A stretch of 64,000 nt of DNA from Auricularia sp. M13 (lineage: Eukaryota; Basidiomycota; Agaricomycetes; Auriculariales; Auriculariaceae), in contig CM073203.1 in the NCBI GenBank assembly GCA_037042915.1, positions 2,914,001 through 2,978,000 on the forward strand, written 5' to 3'. The position numbers were made by a program, and so were the translations under genes. Below, piece by piece: positions 22,293-34,122 of this stretch (the first letter of the stretch is position 1; every line of letters starts with the position of its first letter). The notes beneath the pieces are model-generated. The model had not been told where the DNA came from, did no database searches, and saw only the letters and a list, made by a program, of their open reading frames with translations.

Positions 22293-24028
22293 CGTGGGTT
22301 GGGGTCAGGAGGGGGACGTGGCTCAGACGTCATCCTGATATAGCGTTCCGTAGGATCTCGTGACCGAGTGGAGATAACGTTCAGACTCAGAGCGGAGTTG
22401 TCACCATCGCGCTTCTTTTCCTCCTCCTCCTCACCTGACCGCGGCCAGGGCTGCCCGAAAGCTGGTGGTATTGCTCTTTCGGCTGGACGTCTGGCCAGTG
22501 CGCATGACTTATAGAGCGCAACTGCTCTACACTGCCAAAAGACATTTCCAACGCATTTGGAGCCTTGGACGGCCTCAGCAGTTACCGAAGCCCGGAAAAA
22601 CGTCGTGACATCTGCCAATCTGGCTGAGCGCCCGTGTCCCATACTTGTCAACGTGATAGGAAAGTCGCCACCACATTCATACATATCTCTGTTCATACTC
22701 GTCCACTATTTTCGTCTTGTCAACGCGACGGCCAACGATCTCGGCGGCACGTCCGAGGCCAACCCACTGGCGGTCCTCTCGCAATGTGGATACAACGAGA
22801 ACGACCTCTGGAATCATTCACGCCTTCGTGACTATTACTGTCTGCCCATGTGCACCCCGTGACTTGGCCAAAGGCGGCGAGCTCGCCACCATTGGAAGCT
22901 CGCTTATTTGACAATCTCACGCTGCCTGTCCTTAATGTGTCGGGAAGACAAATGGAGGACAACAACGCTGGGCGCTGGCAGGCACGCCTTCCCGATCCGA
23001 TATCGATATCTTGCTTTCAGAGTTCCATCGTCCGAGTCCAGTACGGCGGCACTCGCGGCACTGGCAAGCATCGGAGGCGCCTCACTCCGCACTGGTTGTC
23101 TCAGGCCTCCGCGCAGTCTCGTCCTGAAGGCCGAGTTTCCGCATCTCGCGCCGCACCAAGCGCTCGCGCCAGTTTTGCGCGATAAATGCGTGGGGGGTGG
23201 AATTTTAAACATGCCTGTGGTGCGCCTTCGAATTTCTTTCCATTTATTTTCTCTTTTCTTGTGCTGATCTAACTGGTACTCATGTGCGGCGCGGACGACA
23301 GATTGATGGCGTAACGGTACTCCTCTGCACCTTCCAGCTCCCACTCTCCACACTCATCACCCCTTCGTCGATGAAGACGAACTCGTCTAGCGCAAAAGGC
23401 AAACAGGAATGTCTCTTCGTGCGACAGCCTCAGTCCGTCTCTTCGCCGCCGCCCCACATCCCGCATCCCGCCGACACTGCTGTACCAGCACGCCATCCCT
23501 CGTCTCCCGCCGTCTTGCACTCGGTGATGCTCGGACGGTGGCAGGAGGTCGCGGCGAAATCCTCGCAGTGAACGCCGAGAGGGTGGAGAGAGAACCGGAC
23601 AGAGGCGGTTGGGACGCTCGCCCAGGGCGCGGACTGCGGACCGCCCGTGACATCGATATCATTCCAGGTCGTCCGTTTCGCCCAATGATGCGGCTTTCCC
23701 TCACTCTCGCCCACTCGCAGAGCAGTCTGCCCGCCGACCCAACGGATGCGGCGCGGACCAGGACTGTGCGAATTGGCAATGCGGAATGTGGCGTGCAAAG
23801 GTAAGTACCACCAGCCCCTTCGGCGAATCGAAGTGTTCGAAACTTACCCCGTTGTAGATCTCATCAACGGCAATACTTACTTACTTTCTTCAGGCCGTTG
23901 CGATAAGCGCCTTGATGAAATTTCCAAGGCTGTTTGCGACAGAACCGCCGGTGGATTTGTCAGGCTTGACTCTGGATCTGACCTTGAGAGTCAACGTCGC
24001 GACCGGCCCCGCTTACTCCCTCGGCGCT
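22293..24028. other. Intergenic between lactonase 1 and F-box protein 4
   Basis: Over 1.7 kb without a recognised gene. Several 90-130-codon frames overlap each other on both strands in 23.2-23.9 kb, none with family resemblance. It separates two divergent genes and must contain both promoters. Confidence 0.4.
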
Positions 24029-25411
24029 ATGTACGACTGTGTTCCAGACGAGCTGTGGTCTAGCGTTTTTGACTACCTCGATTTATCTGGACTGCTGTGC
24101 GCGATGCTTATCGATAGACGCTCGCGGCAGCTCGCTCTCGCACATCGGACGTACTGGCGCGATATCACTGTGGACGCTTCAGCTGAAGACCCTCTGCTCA
24201 AGAGCGTCTCGCTGTTTAAAACCCGAATGACGCGCTCCGCCGCGCGGCCGATCAGACTATGCATCTCGCTGAAGGATCCGACCGACGTCCTTGACGATGT
24301 GCGCGATCATCTCTTCCACACCGAGTCGTTGGATATAGAGTCAAGTCCGCTGCATGCTGCCCACATCGTGGAAGTCCTCGCGTCCCCCGCGCCCATTCTC
24401 GCAGGACTGAAATTGTCGATGCGTTTTGTCTGGCCCGGGGGTGCCATGGCGGTACCTGATCTCGTCTTTCTGCCGCACACGCTCTTCGAGGGACACGCCC
24501 CGGCGCTGCGACGGCTCACTCTTTACGATATCGGCCTCCCCAATCCTCTCCCGCCCGTCTTCGAACATCTTGAAACACTCAACACCGGCTTCTTGTGGCC
24601 AGGGTTTACCCCGGCCATACCAAGTCCCTTCACCCGCTGCCCGAATCTGCGCGCATTGGAGCTTGGGGGGCCCTTCACTCTCAAAGACGGGGCATTCTGG
24701 GAACCCGAAAACTGGCGCGGGATCGACTGGCTGCTGTTCGAGTCCGAGGGCGCCGCCACGAGTTGGCATGAACTCCGCCTCCCCATCAGCCAGGTCCGAC
24801 ATGTCGGTGTCCGTGGGCCAACGGCCGCCAGTGCCGCCGCGCTTTTTTCGCACCTCGTTTCTTCCTCTGGCCGGGATCCGCTGGTCAGGCTCACGTTCGT
24901 GTACATCTTGGACTCCCACTTCCGTGCGGCACTCGACGACGTGCACACTGCGCGCTGCCGCACGGTGTGGGCCCGCACACCTTCCCCTATCGATCTTGAT
25001 CCCGAAGACGACGTTCTTCTCGAGTTGTCACGCATCTCACACTTTATAGTCGACTTTTCGATCCCTCTCTCGCTCGGCTGGGAGCTCGTCATGACTTACT
25101 TTACGTCCACCTGCATGCTGCACCTCGTTAGCATTCATCTCAGGCTGGACGAATCTTCCTCCTGGGTTATCTCGTCTCCCGAGCCCAAGCTCGCGGGCCG
25201 TCTCTCGACCATCTTTCCGGAGCTGCGCACGGTCAAGTTGTCAGCACCTGGCAGCAAAACATCGCCTGTTACGCTGGATCTCGTGACCATTGCGGAATTT
25301 GTTGCTGCGAGATTCCGAGGCGCGCCGCTTCCGGTCTTGCTTTGCCTCGCTCATATTGCCACCAGAGGGTCGTGGGACGATGTCAAATCGACGATTATTC
25401 CTGCTTCCTGA
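24029..25411 (+). CDS. F-box protein 4
   Basis: Single exon. The frame is open from 23912, but the ATG at 24029 puts the F-box at the N-terminus as in its relatives: MYDCVPDELWSSVFDYLDLS and the following RRSRQLALAHRTYWRDI. The product is 460 residues of mostly leucine-rich segments (LRRLTLYDIGLPN, LRALELGGPF). The C-terminal block around FVAARFRGAPLPVLLCLAHIA resembles that of F-box protein 3, making it the likely sister. Presumed SCF adaptor; the target is unknown. Confidence 0.85.
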   Translation: MYDCVPDELWSSVFDYLDLSGLLCAMLIDRRSRQLALAHRTYWRDITVDASAEDPLLKSVSLFKTRMTRSAARPIRLCISLKDPTDVLDDVRDHLFHTESLDIESSPLHAAHIVEVLASPAPILAGLKLSMRFVWPGGAMAVPDLVFLPHTLFEGHAPALRRLTLYDIGLPNPLPPVFEHLETLNTGFLWPGFTPAIPSPFTRCPNLRALELGGPFTLKDGAFWEPENWRGIDWLLFESEGAATSWHELRLPISQVRHVGVRGPTAASAAALFSHLVSSSGRDPLVRLTFVYILDSHFRAALDDVHTARCRTVWARTPSPIDLDPEDDVLLELSRISHFIVDFSIPLSLGWELVMTYFTSTCMLHLVSIHLRLDESSSWVISSPEPKLAGRLSTIFPELRTVKLSAPGSKTSPVTLDLVTIAEFVAARFRGAPLPVLLCLAHIATRGSWDDVKSTIIPAS

Positions 25412-25739
25412 ATCGAAACCTTTCCAGCCACAGACTTTGGGTCGTAGCAACTGTATAGTGATGGGCGGTTGGACCGTAAGAATGTGAAGGGAATCATGTT
25501 GGTCGTGCTCGACGTTTTTTGGACCGTGCGATAGTAAGATAAGTGATACTTTGATTTTTAGTGGTCGACGACATCAGTTTTTGTGATACAAGGTAACAAG
25601 AAGATACATTCTGGGCGACGAGCAGGGTGAGATAATCATTTGAAACTGTGCGCGAGCGCGCGTGGTAACTCAGACTGCGCCGCCACAAGCAAAGCCGCAA
25701 GTCGGCCGCGAAGATGGCGAATTTTCGAGAGACATGATC

Positions 25740-27086
25740 CTATGCGTCTGCAGGGGAATGACCGTGTTTGCAATCGCCAGCGACGAACGCGGAGAGCGCC
25801 TCCCTTTCCTGGGCGGAGAAGTCTTGCTCTGCGCGCTGATAGACCTTCTTGAATTCCGGCAATGTCCCCGGCGCACAGGTATGCGCGTTCAGCTTGCAAA
25901 ACAGGGCGCAAAGGTCCTTGTGCGGCGGCTCGCCCTTCCAGTCGGCGAGCTGGCATGCGCGCGAGCAGTAACGCGGCACCCTGCAGCGCGCGCACGCGGG
26001 GAACGGTTTGCCGTTTTCCTGATGAAACATGGAGAGCGTGCACGAGGGCCCCGCGCAGACGCGCGTGTCCCGGTACATCATGACCCGCGTGTGCACGGTC
26101 GTCACGGTGACCTCCTTGCAGCGACAGTGGCCTTTCGCCTCGAACCATTGGAGGATGTGTACCGGCACGGGCTCGTTGCAGTGGTCAGCCAGTTCATCGC
26201 AGCAGAAGGCGAGCTGGCTGAGCAGTGGGTCCTCCTTCCCCATGGTCGCGGTTATGGGGCCAAGGAGGCGGAGGAGCGTGGACTCGTGCCCAACAAAGAA
26301 CCGGGAACAAGCATTGGGACGCGCCCCAGGACCATCCCTCAGTACTTCAAGCACATGGGTGACATGGCAGGCGTAGCCGTGCGAACCTTCTTGCCTGGAT
26401 ATCCAAGGCGCGCGCGTGCTGATACCAGACGCGATGGGGTCCATCATCTTGAGGACAACGTCTACCAGGCGAGCGCGGAAGGGGTCCACCGCTAAAACAG
26501 GCATGATCGCTGGTCGAACAACGAGAATTAGGACAGTGAGCATGCTGAGAGGGCCTTTGCTGATGTACAGCTCGCAGTAACCCAGTAGCGCTTCGACAGT
26601 AGCCTGCACGCCGTTGGGGAAGAGCTGTTCGATGCGCGCGGGCCACCGGCCATGCTTGTCGGAAAAAGACTTGTTTGCCCTCTCCGCACGGTCCTCAAAA
26701 GCACCATCACCAAGCCGCACGGCCATTGCGAAGATTTCGGCCGCGGACAAGAGAAGGGAATTCAAGTACTCGTCGGCCTTGAACGGTCGGCAGCACGCTC
26801 GGTGAGTATTGCAACGCCTGCGGTTCGAATATAGCACGAGGGCCAGACGATCCAGTTCGTCTGAAGTGCGGGTACATGTAAGCGTCGCGATGCATGCGTC
26901 GAACAGAGCGTGGCAGTCGACTCGGAGACGGGGCATGTGCTTCGTCAGTTTGTCATCGTGTCTGCCCGCAAAAATTTGGAGGCAATAAGGGCAGACTGTC
27001 GGTTTCTGCAGGTCGGCTAAGCCGCGTCCCAGCCTGTCAGCCATGGATCTAGTTGACGAGTACGCCATTGGCAATCGAGGAACCAA
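25740..27086 (-). CDS. MYND-type zinc finger protein
   Basis: Single exon of 448 residues (434 if the ATG at 27044, MADRLGRG, is used). The MYND finger lies near residues 345-393: CAGPSC, CARCRVPRYCSRACQ, DWKGEPPHKDLC, with the usual Cys-x2-Cys, Cys-x3-Cys and His/Cys ligands. A second cysteine pair near the N-terminus (CPYCLQIF, then H and C) could bind zinc. The middle is helical and has no known domain. MYND fingers bind proline-rich peptides in partner proteins; large numbers of such genes without other domains are common in Agaricomycetes. Function is otherwise unknown. Confidence 0.85.
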   Translation of the reverse strand: MVPRLPMAYSSTRSMADRLGRGLADLQKPTVCPYCLQIFAGRHDDKLTKHMPRLRVDCHALFDACIATLTCTRTSDELDRLALVLYSNRRRCNTHRACCRPFKADEYLNSLLLSAAEIFAMAVRLGDGAFEDRAERANKSFSDKHGRWPARIEQLFPNGVQATVEALLGYCELYISKGPLSMLTVLILVVRPAIMPVLAVDPFRARLVDVVLKMMDPIASGISTRAPWISRQEGSHGYACHVTHVLEVLRDGPGARPNACSRFFVGHESTLLRLLGPITATMGKEDPLLSQLAFCCDELADHCNEPVPVHILQWFEAKGHCRCKEVTVTTVHTRVMMYRDTRVCAGPSCTLSMFHQENGKPFPACARCRVPRYCSRACQLADWKGEPPHKDLCALFCKLNAHTCAPGTLPEFKKVYQRAEQDFSAQEREALSAFVAGDCKHGHSPADA

Positions 27087-27705
27087 AGTGGATCAAGCAC
27101 GGTGTTCGGAAGTTCTGCTTCGGTAAGAAGGAACAGCGTGAGTTATCGAGCAAACTCGGGCCATAATATATGCCTACGTGTTGTTGACCAGGTTACGCGA
27201 GCGTTCGGGCTTTCGATGGGTTCAAGTTCGAGTGCAACGCGCGTCCAGCTGTCCAAACTCCGACCAACACCTCGTTCCACTGCTCTGAGGTGACGTGCAT
27301 TAGTCGGAGTGTAGAATGAAGTTCACCAATAGGATTCAACCGATTGACAGACCGTGTGGCGAGACAATGTCAACTGATTGCGTCCGAGGACGAGATGCGA
27401 TTGCGTTCTGTCGGCCGACAAACGCGCTCAGCCCTTGACGAAGGACTGTTGTGACCGGCACTCGCGAAGGTGATAGCCATGGTTGTTCGAGTAGATCAAG
27501 TGACAAAAGGCGGAGTTTTAATTTTCCTGCCTCTCGTCCTCTCGCACGAACATTGCTGCCTTATGGTCCCCTAGACGGGCTGTGCCAATTAAAAAGTTAG
27601 CGTTCCATTGTTACGGAGTTGCGCCGTTTCCTCGTGCATGATCCGTGACTGAGTTCATAACGAATGTTGAAGTATATAGCAAGTGCTCCAAGCCCAGGGA
27701 CAGTT
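27087..27705. other. Intergenic between MYND gene and CFEM-like 3
   Basis: Promoter side of the MYND gene and 3' side of CFEM-like 3. No gene or repeat recognised. Confidence 0.45.
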
Positions 27706-28350
27706 TCAGTATACAATAAGCAGGGCGCCGGATATCATCACGAAGAGACCTCCTTGAGCCCGAAGCATACCTGCGGCCCCATTGGAGGCGTTGCTGTTCG
27801 AGCCTTTGTCGGGTTTTCCGTTTGTGCTGTTATTTTCTGAGCCTGCCGTTGGGGTGACGCCCCCATTCTGGGTGCTAAGCTGAGCTACAGTATGAAAGGT
27901 TATCAATGACCGAAAGACGCAGGGGTGAGACGCTTGGGGACATACAGCATGCGGCCTCCATATCCTCCGCAGCCTCGTTCGCGTGCTCGTCCTTGAAGCA
28001 CTGGGGAATACACTTCTTGTTCTCGTCGAAGAAATCGGAAGCACACACGCAAGCTTGCTGCGCCTCGCTGTGAGACATACACCGTGGCGATGAGCAGAAC
28101 TCCGCGGAAGTGCTGACACTCTAGAGACATACATGGTCGTCTGCGCGGCGCAGTTCTGGAACTCCGTCTGGTGCGCGGCGGCGACCTGTTGTGCGCAGGT
28201 GGCGAGACATTGCGTCGTTTCGGCGTCGACGCCGTCGGCGGGGATCAGGCTCGGAAGCTCGCGCGCAAGGAGCGAAAGCGTGTTGTCCGGAGCGACAGAC
28301 GCGGCGACCAGAGCAAAAGTCAGGAAGATGAGGAGGACGAATGTGCGCAT
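27706..28350 (-). CDS. CFEM-like 8-cysteine, GPI-anchor-type secreted protein 3
   Basis: Three exons on the minus strand: 28133-28350, 27946-28067 (122 bases) and 27706-27884; 172 residues. Start at MRTFVLLIFLTFALVAAS, a clear signal peptide; a more upstream in-frame ATG would bury it. Cysteine spacing 3, 14, 11, 1, 10, 3, 16 differs from copies 1 and 2 only in the third gap (ACVCASD in place of CFCQTG). An Asn/Gly/Ser-rich linker with NNST leads to a hydrophobic tail (LFVMISGALLIVY), probably a GPI signal. Sequence identity to copies 1 and 2 is low outside the cysteines, so it is an older paralogue. Confidence 0.75.
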   Translation of the reverse strand: MRTFVLLIFLTFALVAASVAPDNTLSLLARELPSLIPADGVDAETTQCLATCAQQVAAAHQTEFQNCAAQTTMYVSRVSALPRSSAHRHGVCLTARRSKLACVLPISSTRTRSVFPSASRTSTRTRLRRIWRPHAVCPQASHPCVFRSLITFHTVAQLSTQNGGVTPTAGSENNSTNGKPDKGSNSNASNGAAGMLRAQGGLFVMISGALLIVY

Positions 28351-28745
28351 GCTGTGGAACGTGGGGGGGAAGGATAGAGGACCCTGGCCCAGCGCCGAAC
28401 AAATGGCACGGCACAACCGTGCTATAGTATGATGAGTCTATTGTGGCTAGTACTGATACGCTGGCAGCTCCCGAGCTCGAGCATAGAAGGTCCCTTTTGC
28501 AACTTTCAGCAGAGAGGCAGACGAGCATTGAGATCTGGTAGACTTGCTTTGAGCGTGGCAGATTGGCCATCTCCGCATTGGGTTGGCTCTGGACTGGCCT
28601 ATCCAAGCGATTTCAGTACGGCACTAAGGTCGGGAACCCTGGGTTTAAGAGGGCAGAAAGACCACGATTCCGCCTTCAATGCAATATGTGAGGAGAATGG
28701 CCAATGATGCATTTGCATCTGCTCTCCTACTAGTATTATTTGGAA

Positions 28746-30659
28746 TTACTTCTCCATGACTGCGCGAATCATGCTCCCGCCAACGCGAGTGGCCTCTTCG
28801 AAGCGCGGCTCGAAAAATCTGGCGGTCTCGGCGAACCTGCGCTCGTACAGCTCGAATGAGCCGTGCGCGACGCACTGCGCCCAGCCGCGCGCGGCGACGA
28901 CGAACTCCAGGTCGTTAGCTCTGCAATCCAGAGTCAATCCCAATATCCGATCGCGATGCGCAAGGAGTTAGCGCGGCGAGTTAAATGGGGGAAACTGGTG
29001 ATGAGATGATGAAGACTGCGGGAAAGCTTACCTGTACGTGACGTCCCGCACCGCAGCGACAATGGCGCGTTCCAGGCGCGGCTCGTTGAGGAAAAGGGTC
29101 TGCGCGATGCCAATCCACAGCCGGAATATCGGCGTCGCGGCTACGGCGAGGTGGGCGAATGGGTTGATGTTGAGCGCCGCCCAACAGTCCACCATCGCAA
29201 GCAGGGATAAATGTGAATTCTCCGGCGCCTGTGGGCGATGAGGACGAGATCGAGGACATCAGAAGCTAGGACGCACCATCTTGATGCTAGTTCGTCGTCC
29301 ATTCGTGTTGGCGGGGCCCAGTTGGAACTGGTCGAGCACCTCTTCCTGGAGGAGCGGCACGGCTGCTACGTCCGGCGTCGCAGATCCCGATCCGAATACC
29401 GCGTTGCGCGCCCGGTGTACGCGCTGTCTCAGTGCATCTTCTGCACCGGAAATCATCAACTGTAGGAGGATCATCAATGTCGGTGTCCGTCACGCGTGAA
29501 GGGCGACGGCGCACTTGGAACAGCTCCGTCGTGCTGCGCGCGAATTGCGCAATTTGGGAACGCGCGACGGGGTTGAGGATGGCGAGGCCGGCGTAGACGT
29601 GCCACTTGTTGCTGTAGATGCGGATCGCTATGTTGACCTTGACGGTCTCTATCCCGCCGACAAACAGACCGGCGCCGCCTTCCCAGGGATACGCTCCCTG
29701 AGATGACCATGCCGTACCCATGCTCAAGAACGCGGCGTGCGTCACAGCCTACCAGATGCGTCAAACTCGGGAATGAACAATGGGTGGGGGACGTTTACCT
29801 GTGTATTCGCAGTGACCAGGTCGTGTTCATCGTACGTCAGTCGAATATGGCGTGAGCGTAATGGCGCAACAATGGCTTCAACGACGTTTGTTGCCCAATC
29901 TGGAGCTCTATGCTGGATGATGACCTGCGGGATATTACTGGGAAGTCGCGAGGCGAGGACAACACCGAACGTACAAGTGGCTGGCCCTCCGGACTGACGG
30001 TCGGCCCATGCAGCGAGTGGACGCTGACGATATGGGTGTCGTCCGGAAGGTACTTCTCGAACGCATCGCGTTCAGGCGCCTTGACGCTTGTCTGGCCGCC
30101 GACGATGGCGCCGACGCGCGTGCTGGGCCCGAACTGCCCGACGACGCGGCCGATGTGCTCCGCCTCGACGTTGTACAGCAGCACATCCGCTATCCGGGCG
30201 ACGCCGTGCCCGTCGACGTGCACTGTCACTCCAGGAACGTCTGTTGTGAAGCTTCAGATCGATTATGCCAGCAGGGTAAGTGACACGGCCTGCCAGATGA
30301 CCCTTTCCGGCCATTTTTGGGGCGCACAAGGCAGTGAAAATGCGATTTTTTCAGCACATATTTTCAATGCCTCTGCGCAACCCAAAAATCCGTCGATAGG
30401 GACTCCATGCAAGCTGCTTCACCGAACGACTGACCTTGCATGTCGCGTCTGAGTTTCTCCGCGTTCTGCGGCAGGTCGCACACATGTATCCTGGTTATCA
30501 TCACGTCAGATATTTGCCTTAACGCGCCCAAAGATACTCTTACCGTCGCCAGCCAGCAGCGCTCAGACGCAGAGCGTACATACGGCCCATTTCGCCCATG
30601 CCGATGAGGCCAATGACGGGATGCTGCTCGGGCGGGTCGTTGGGCGACGGGGCGCGCAT
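28746..30659 (-). CDS. TYR1: Prephenate dehydrogenase (NADP+), tyrosine biosynthesis
   Basis: Eight exons on the minus strand: 30544-30659, 30435-30490, 29975-30240, 29799-29924, 29515-29748, 29277-29459, 29032-29228 and 28746-28920; 450 residues, close to the 452 of yeast Tyr1. The N-terminal dinucleotide-binding loop is IGLIGMGEMGRMYA. Family blocks follow in order: VGAIVGGQTSVK, FEKYLPDDTHIVSVHSLHGP, THAAFLSMGTAW, RIYSNKWHVYAGLAI, NSHLSLLAMVDCW and DLEFVVAARGWAQ. The enzyme oxidises and decarboxylates prephenate to 4-hydroxyphenylpyruvate in the cytosol. All exon phases fit. An in-frame ATG at 30686 would add nine residues; I chose 30659 because the length then matches yeast. Intron 2 is long (194 bases). 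Confidence 0.93.
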
Positions 30660-30686
30660 GGTGTATAGTGCCAGAGTCGCGTTCAT

Positions 30687-32089
30687 CGTGGCTCGATATA
30701 AGACTGCGCCGCGCGCGCTATCACTCGCAGGCGTTTTGGTAGCGGATGACTTGACATGGCAGTTTGAGCGCCCGACGCGTCGGAGATTGCGCCGGTTGCC
30801 CGTTTGAGCCTATCTGATCTCATTCTCATCACGAGAGCACGGATTTTGAGCTCCCAGGTCCATCTCTCCTCCCTACAGCTATGTCCTTAGGTTTAAAATA
30901 TTTTATTGAGATTATATTCTATCGGCACTTCGAAAGGCCGGCTTCCGGCGGTGCCAGACCTCACGCTTCTAGTACAAGGACGTGGCGCTGTGCAACCATA
31001 TCATGGGCTATTATGTCGGCTCCCGAAGGTCGCCTATACCTACGCAGACCTTCCTGAGCATGGGTGTTACGTCGATTGCCGATCTCTCCGCATGTTGCTA
31101 GAATGCAAAGTGGTGTCATTATGATGGAACTCGACAAGCTATTTGTACTTGCCCCAACGGCTCGGGCGCTTACTGTAAGGGAGCACTCCTTCTCGGAACG
31201 GATCTTGGCGTCTTTACTTCAGGACAACTGTTCTGAGTCGATTGCAACTTCGGCTGACATTGGCCCTTCTGCCCCTCCGCCGATAGCTCAGCGGCTTCAC
31301 GACTACGTCTAGCTCACTGCAATCTATCATTATTCGTCGTGAGTCCGTGGGCTCGTTGCTGATGTAATCTGACAACAACGCACATCTACCAGCGGTGAGG
31401 AAGGAGCGTACGCTGGATCCAAGCATGGCGGTAGATATCATTGCATTACATCTACCAACGGTCAGGAATGAGTCTTCTGCTTTGAGATATGCTACGGGTA
31501 AGGTGATCAAGTACCACCTGCGATACAGTATCAGGGGGCACGAGTATAGTGCGTTGGTCGGGGAACTTGATTATTTCCATGATACAGACAGGTCTGGTCA
31601 ATGGAAGTGCATTTCTAAAGCCCTAAGGTCGAGAGAATCGGGGAAGGAATGGGGAGACAGCAGACTTCTCGGACCTTGCGGATCTAATCACCGCGCCTAG
31701 CCAAAGCACATCTGCTCGGTGTTCGGACGACTGGCACAGACCGCGCCAGAGTGTCCTCGAGGCAACTGTACGCAGCAGTTTTACAGGCAGTACTAGCGCG
31801 TCGGAGAACGACGAGCTGTCCACAGTTGAAATGATCCCGAGTCGGAGTTGACACGCTAACCGCCGCCGGTCGGCGCCGAAACCATCTCTTCCTCCTTGCC
31901 ATGTGCAAAATTACCGATTCCAAGAGATCAGACGATCTCGACCCCAGGATAGTCAGCACGCTTGGCCTAAGTAGAGCGACCGTGCTGCTCCGTGCACTGA
32001 TGGATCAGCAACCATAAAGCCGAGCGCGAAGACTGCCCATCTTCAACCAACTTGAACTTCCGAGGGTTCTCTGGCCTACCGTCTTTCAC
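30687..32089. other. Intergenic, no gene supported
   Basis: 1.4 kb of broken frames. Contains a short imperfect direct repeat, catctaccagcggtgagga (31383) and catctaccaacggtcagga (31449). Could be decayed coding DNA, but I recognise nothing. Confidence 0.4.
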
Positions 32090-33770
32090 TCACACGACGT
32101 GGTCTATCATTGCCTCTGCACTTTTCCTGACCGTCGTTGCCGCGTGCGTTTCGCTCAAACTCGCTGGTTTGACAGAGCTGCAAAATTTGCCCTGCCAGTA
32201 GGCAGCGCATGATGCCCGGGGGTTACATTGTCGAGCTCGCCCTGGCAGCACCGAGCGAGCGCTTCCTAGATGTACGCCGCAATTGCACGACACGCTGAAG
32301 CCGATGCCTTTTTTGACGCTTTGCCCTGCAGCCTCATTCCGAATTCCTCGACGAGCTCGACAGGAGCTCGTCCGGAAGATTCCAGACGCGCCAACAGTAC
32401 CGCAGCAAGCTCTTCAACGGCATTGCCGTTAGTTGACTGTACGTAGGATAATCACCCATTCTGCCTCTTCTAATGCAAGTTTTTCAGGCGACCCGCGCGC
32501 AGGATGCGCTCCCGCAGAAGCTCGCGTGGCAAGGCACGGGACTCATCAACGTTATGGCGGCGATGCAGACGAAGACGACCGTCTTACCTGCCATCTTGCT
32601 CTTGAATGATACTATGCATTGGAAGGGAGCGTAGGTGTTGTTCTTCACCGCTATCCTCGCGGATGGCCTTTGTGTTCTTGCTATTCCACCAGACATACCA
32701 TTACCATTACCAACAGCGGCACAGGGAGCCAGACCTATACGCTTGCCCACAGCGCGGTCGGTACCACTGTGACCAAACCTGTTGTAAGTCACTACGCATT
32801 GAGATAATCTTTTGTTTGACCCGACTTCCCAGGACATCCCCGATTTCAATATGCGCCCCGCCCCCCTGGTCGCAGCTCCCGCTGACGTTTTGTTCAATCA
32901 CGAGTCCGTCACAATCGCCGCAGGCCAGACCGCCACCGTCGACGCGAAAATCGCTGCACTGGCTGGCGGCGACGTCAATACTCTGCCCCTCGCCTCGGGC
33001 TGGACAACTGCGGCGCGCGCGTCCGGCGAGGTCGTGGAGGTGTCGTGCCTCGGCTTAGCCGCTCCGTTCGGGCAGGCGCAGACAATCAGTACGACTAATC
33101 GGACGACCAAGCACTGCCCGCTGCCAGCGGCATGTCCTGACGACGCGTTTAGCTGCCAGACTGCTCCCCAGGTTCGTTCGGGCCGTGTATTCGCGTTGGG
33201 ACGCGGCTCATTATGTCTTCCGCAGAATTACTCTCTGACAGGCTTTGTCCGTCCTATCTACGAGTTTGCGTGAGTTCTATGGAATGCGGATCTTTGCTGG
33301 GTCGTTACATGACGCGCTCACACTGGCAGGTTCACTGCGCCGCGCGCCCGTGTCCTTGTCGAGTCCGGCTGATGCAGAGACTGACATTCAGTCCAATGTG
33401 CCGCACGCTGTGGACACGATATCGAGTAAAGCGAAGCGCACGTGGTCCAGCTGGCTTCCGCCCTCGTCGTTGGCATTACAGCGGCTCTCCAAGTCGGCCT
33501 CGTCAGAATACCCCATCATTGCTCCGCTGGCCGTCCACGATTACGTCTCTCGCAATGCCATGCCCAGAGATAGTGTGCGTGTCGCAGAGATGGCCACGCT
33601 GAAGCTGAACTTCTGCCATTTGATTTAGATGCGTGTGTTCCTCGACGCATCTCCCGCTCAGGCAGTACAAGGTGCTGCTGCGCGCTCTGCGGCCTTTCGG
33701 GGACCCCTCGAAGGCGGAGGATTATGATGTGTACGTCTCCATGCAGTTCGGTCGGGTACCTTAGACTTGG
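32090..33770 (+). pseudogene. Subtilase (S8, Vpr/C5a-peptidase-like) relic lacking the catalytic domain
   Basis: Pieces in changing frames match both ends of secreted basidiomycete subtilases. Near 32095-32155 is a signal-peptide-like run (SIIASALFLTVVAA) without a start codon. Near 32210-32435 are propeptide motifs (GGYIVELA, then HSEFLDEL, and YRSKLFNGIAV). The frame then passes within about 60 bases to the post-catalytic region: LAWQGTGLINVMAAMQ, ILLNDTMHW, ITITNSGTGSQTYTL and the Fn3-like VTIAAGQTATVDAKI. The end keeps YKVLLRALRPFGDPSKAEDYDV near 33665-33735. The Asp/His/Ser catalytic part, normally about 400 residues, is absent. Several frame changes follow 33110. Host gene remnant with an internal deletion. 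Confidence 0.7.
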
Positions 33771-34065
33771 ATGGATTTTGATCCAGGGTTGTTGCGGACT
33801 CGCTCACAAGGCTGTGAAGGGACTCCTTTGCTCACTACCCTCTCTTTCATCACTCTTTGCTGTTTAACAGTTGAGTGAGGATGCTTCGAACACGAGAGTT
33901 TGAGCACTTCTCAGCTTGACTGAGGGGTCAGGGTTGGCAGCGTGAGATGGCGTGCGCGATCGCCAGCTACCTTCCGCCTCTTGCTAGTCGCCTTCCGCCA
34001 TAAACTGCCAGCAATTATGACGTCCCACGCGTCGTCGCAACCAGTGCGTCATTGTCGAGCAGGGG

Positions 34066-34070
34066 TATAA
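34066..34070 (+). promoter_or_regulatory. TATA box of the CsbD-like gene
   Basis: Tataa within ggggtataagta, 53 bases before the ATG at 34123 and followed by a C/T-rich stretch, as in strongly expressed fungal genes. Confidence 0.5.
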
Positions 34071-34122
34071 GTATCCAGCCCTGCGCGGTATCGTTGTCTT
34101 CCAAACTCTCTCACGAACCACC

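Noticed and set aside
23184-23804. Cluster of overlapping frames of 90-130 codons
   Set aside because: Frames overlap on both strands, none shows a leader, domain or paralogue; kept as intergenic.
3692-30659. A metabolic cluster linking amidase, lactonase and TYR1
   Set aside because: Genes lie far apart on mixed strands with F-box genes between, and no transporter, regulator or core synthase is present.
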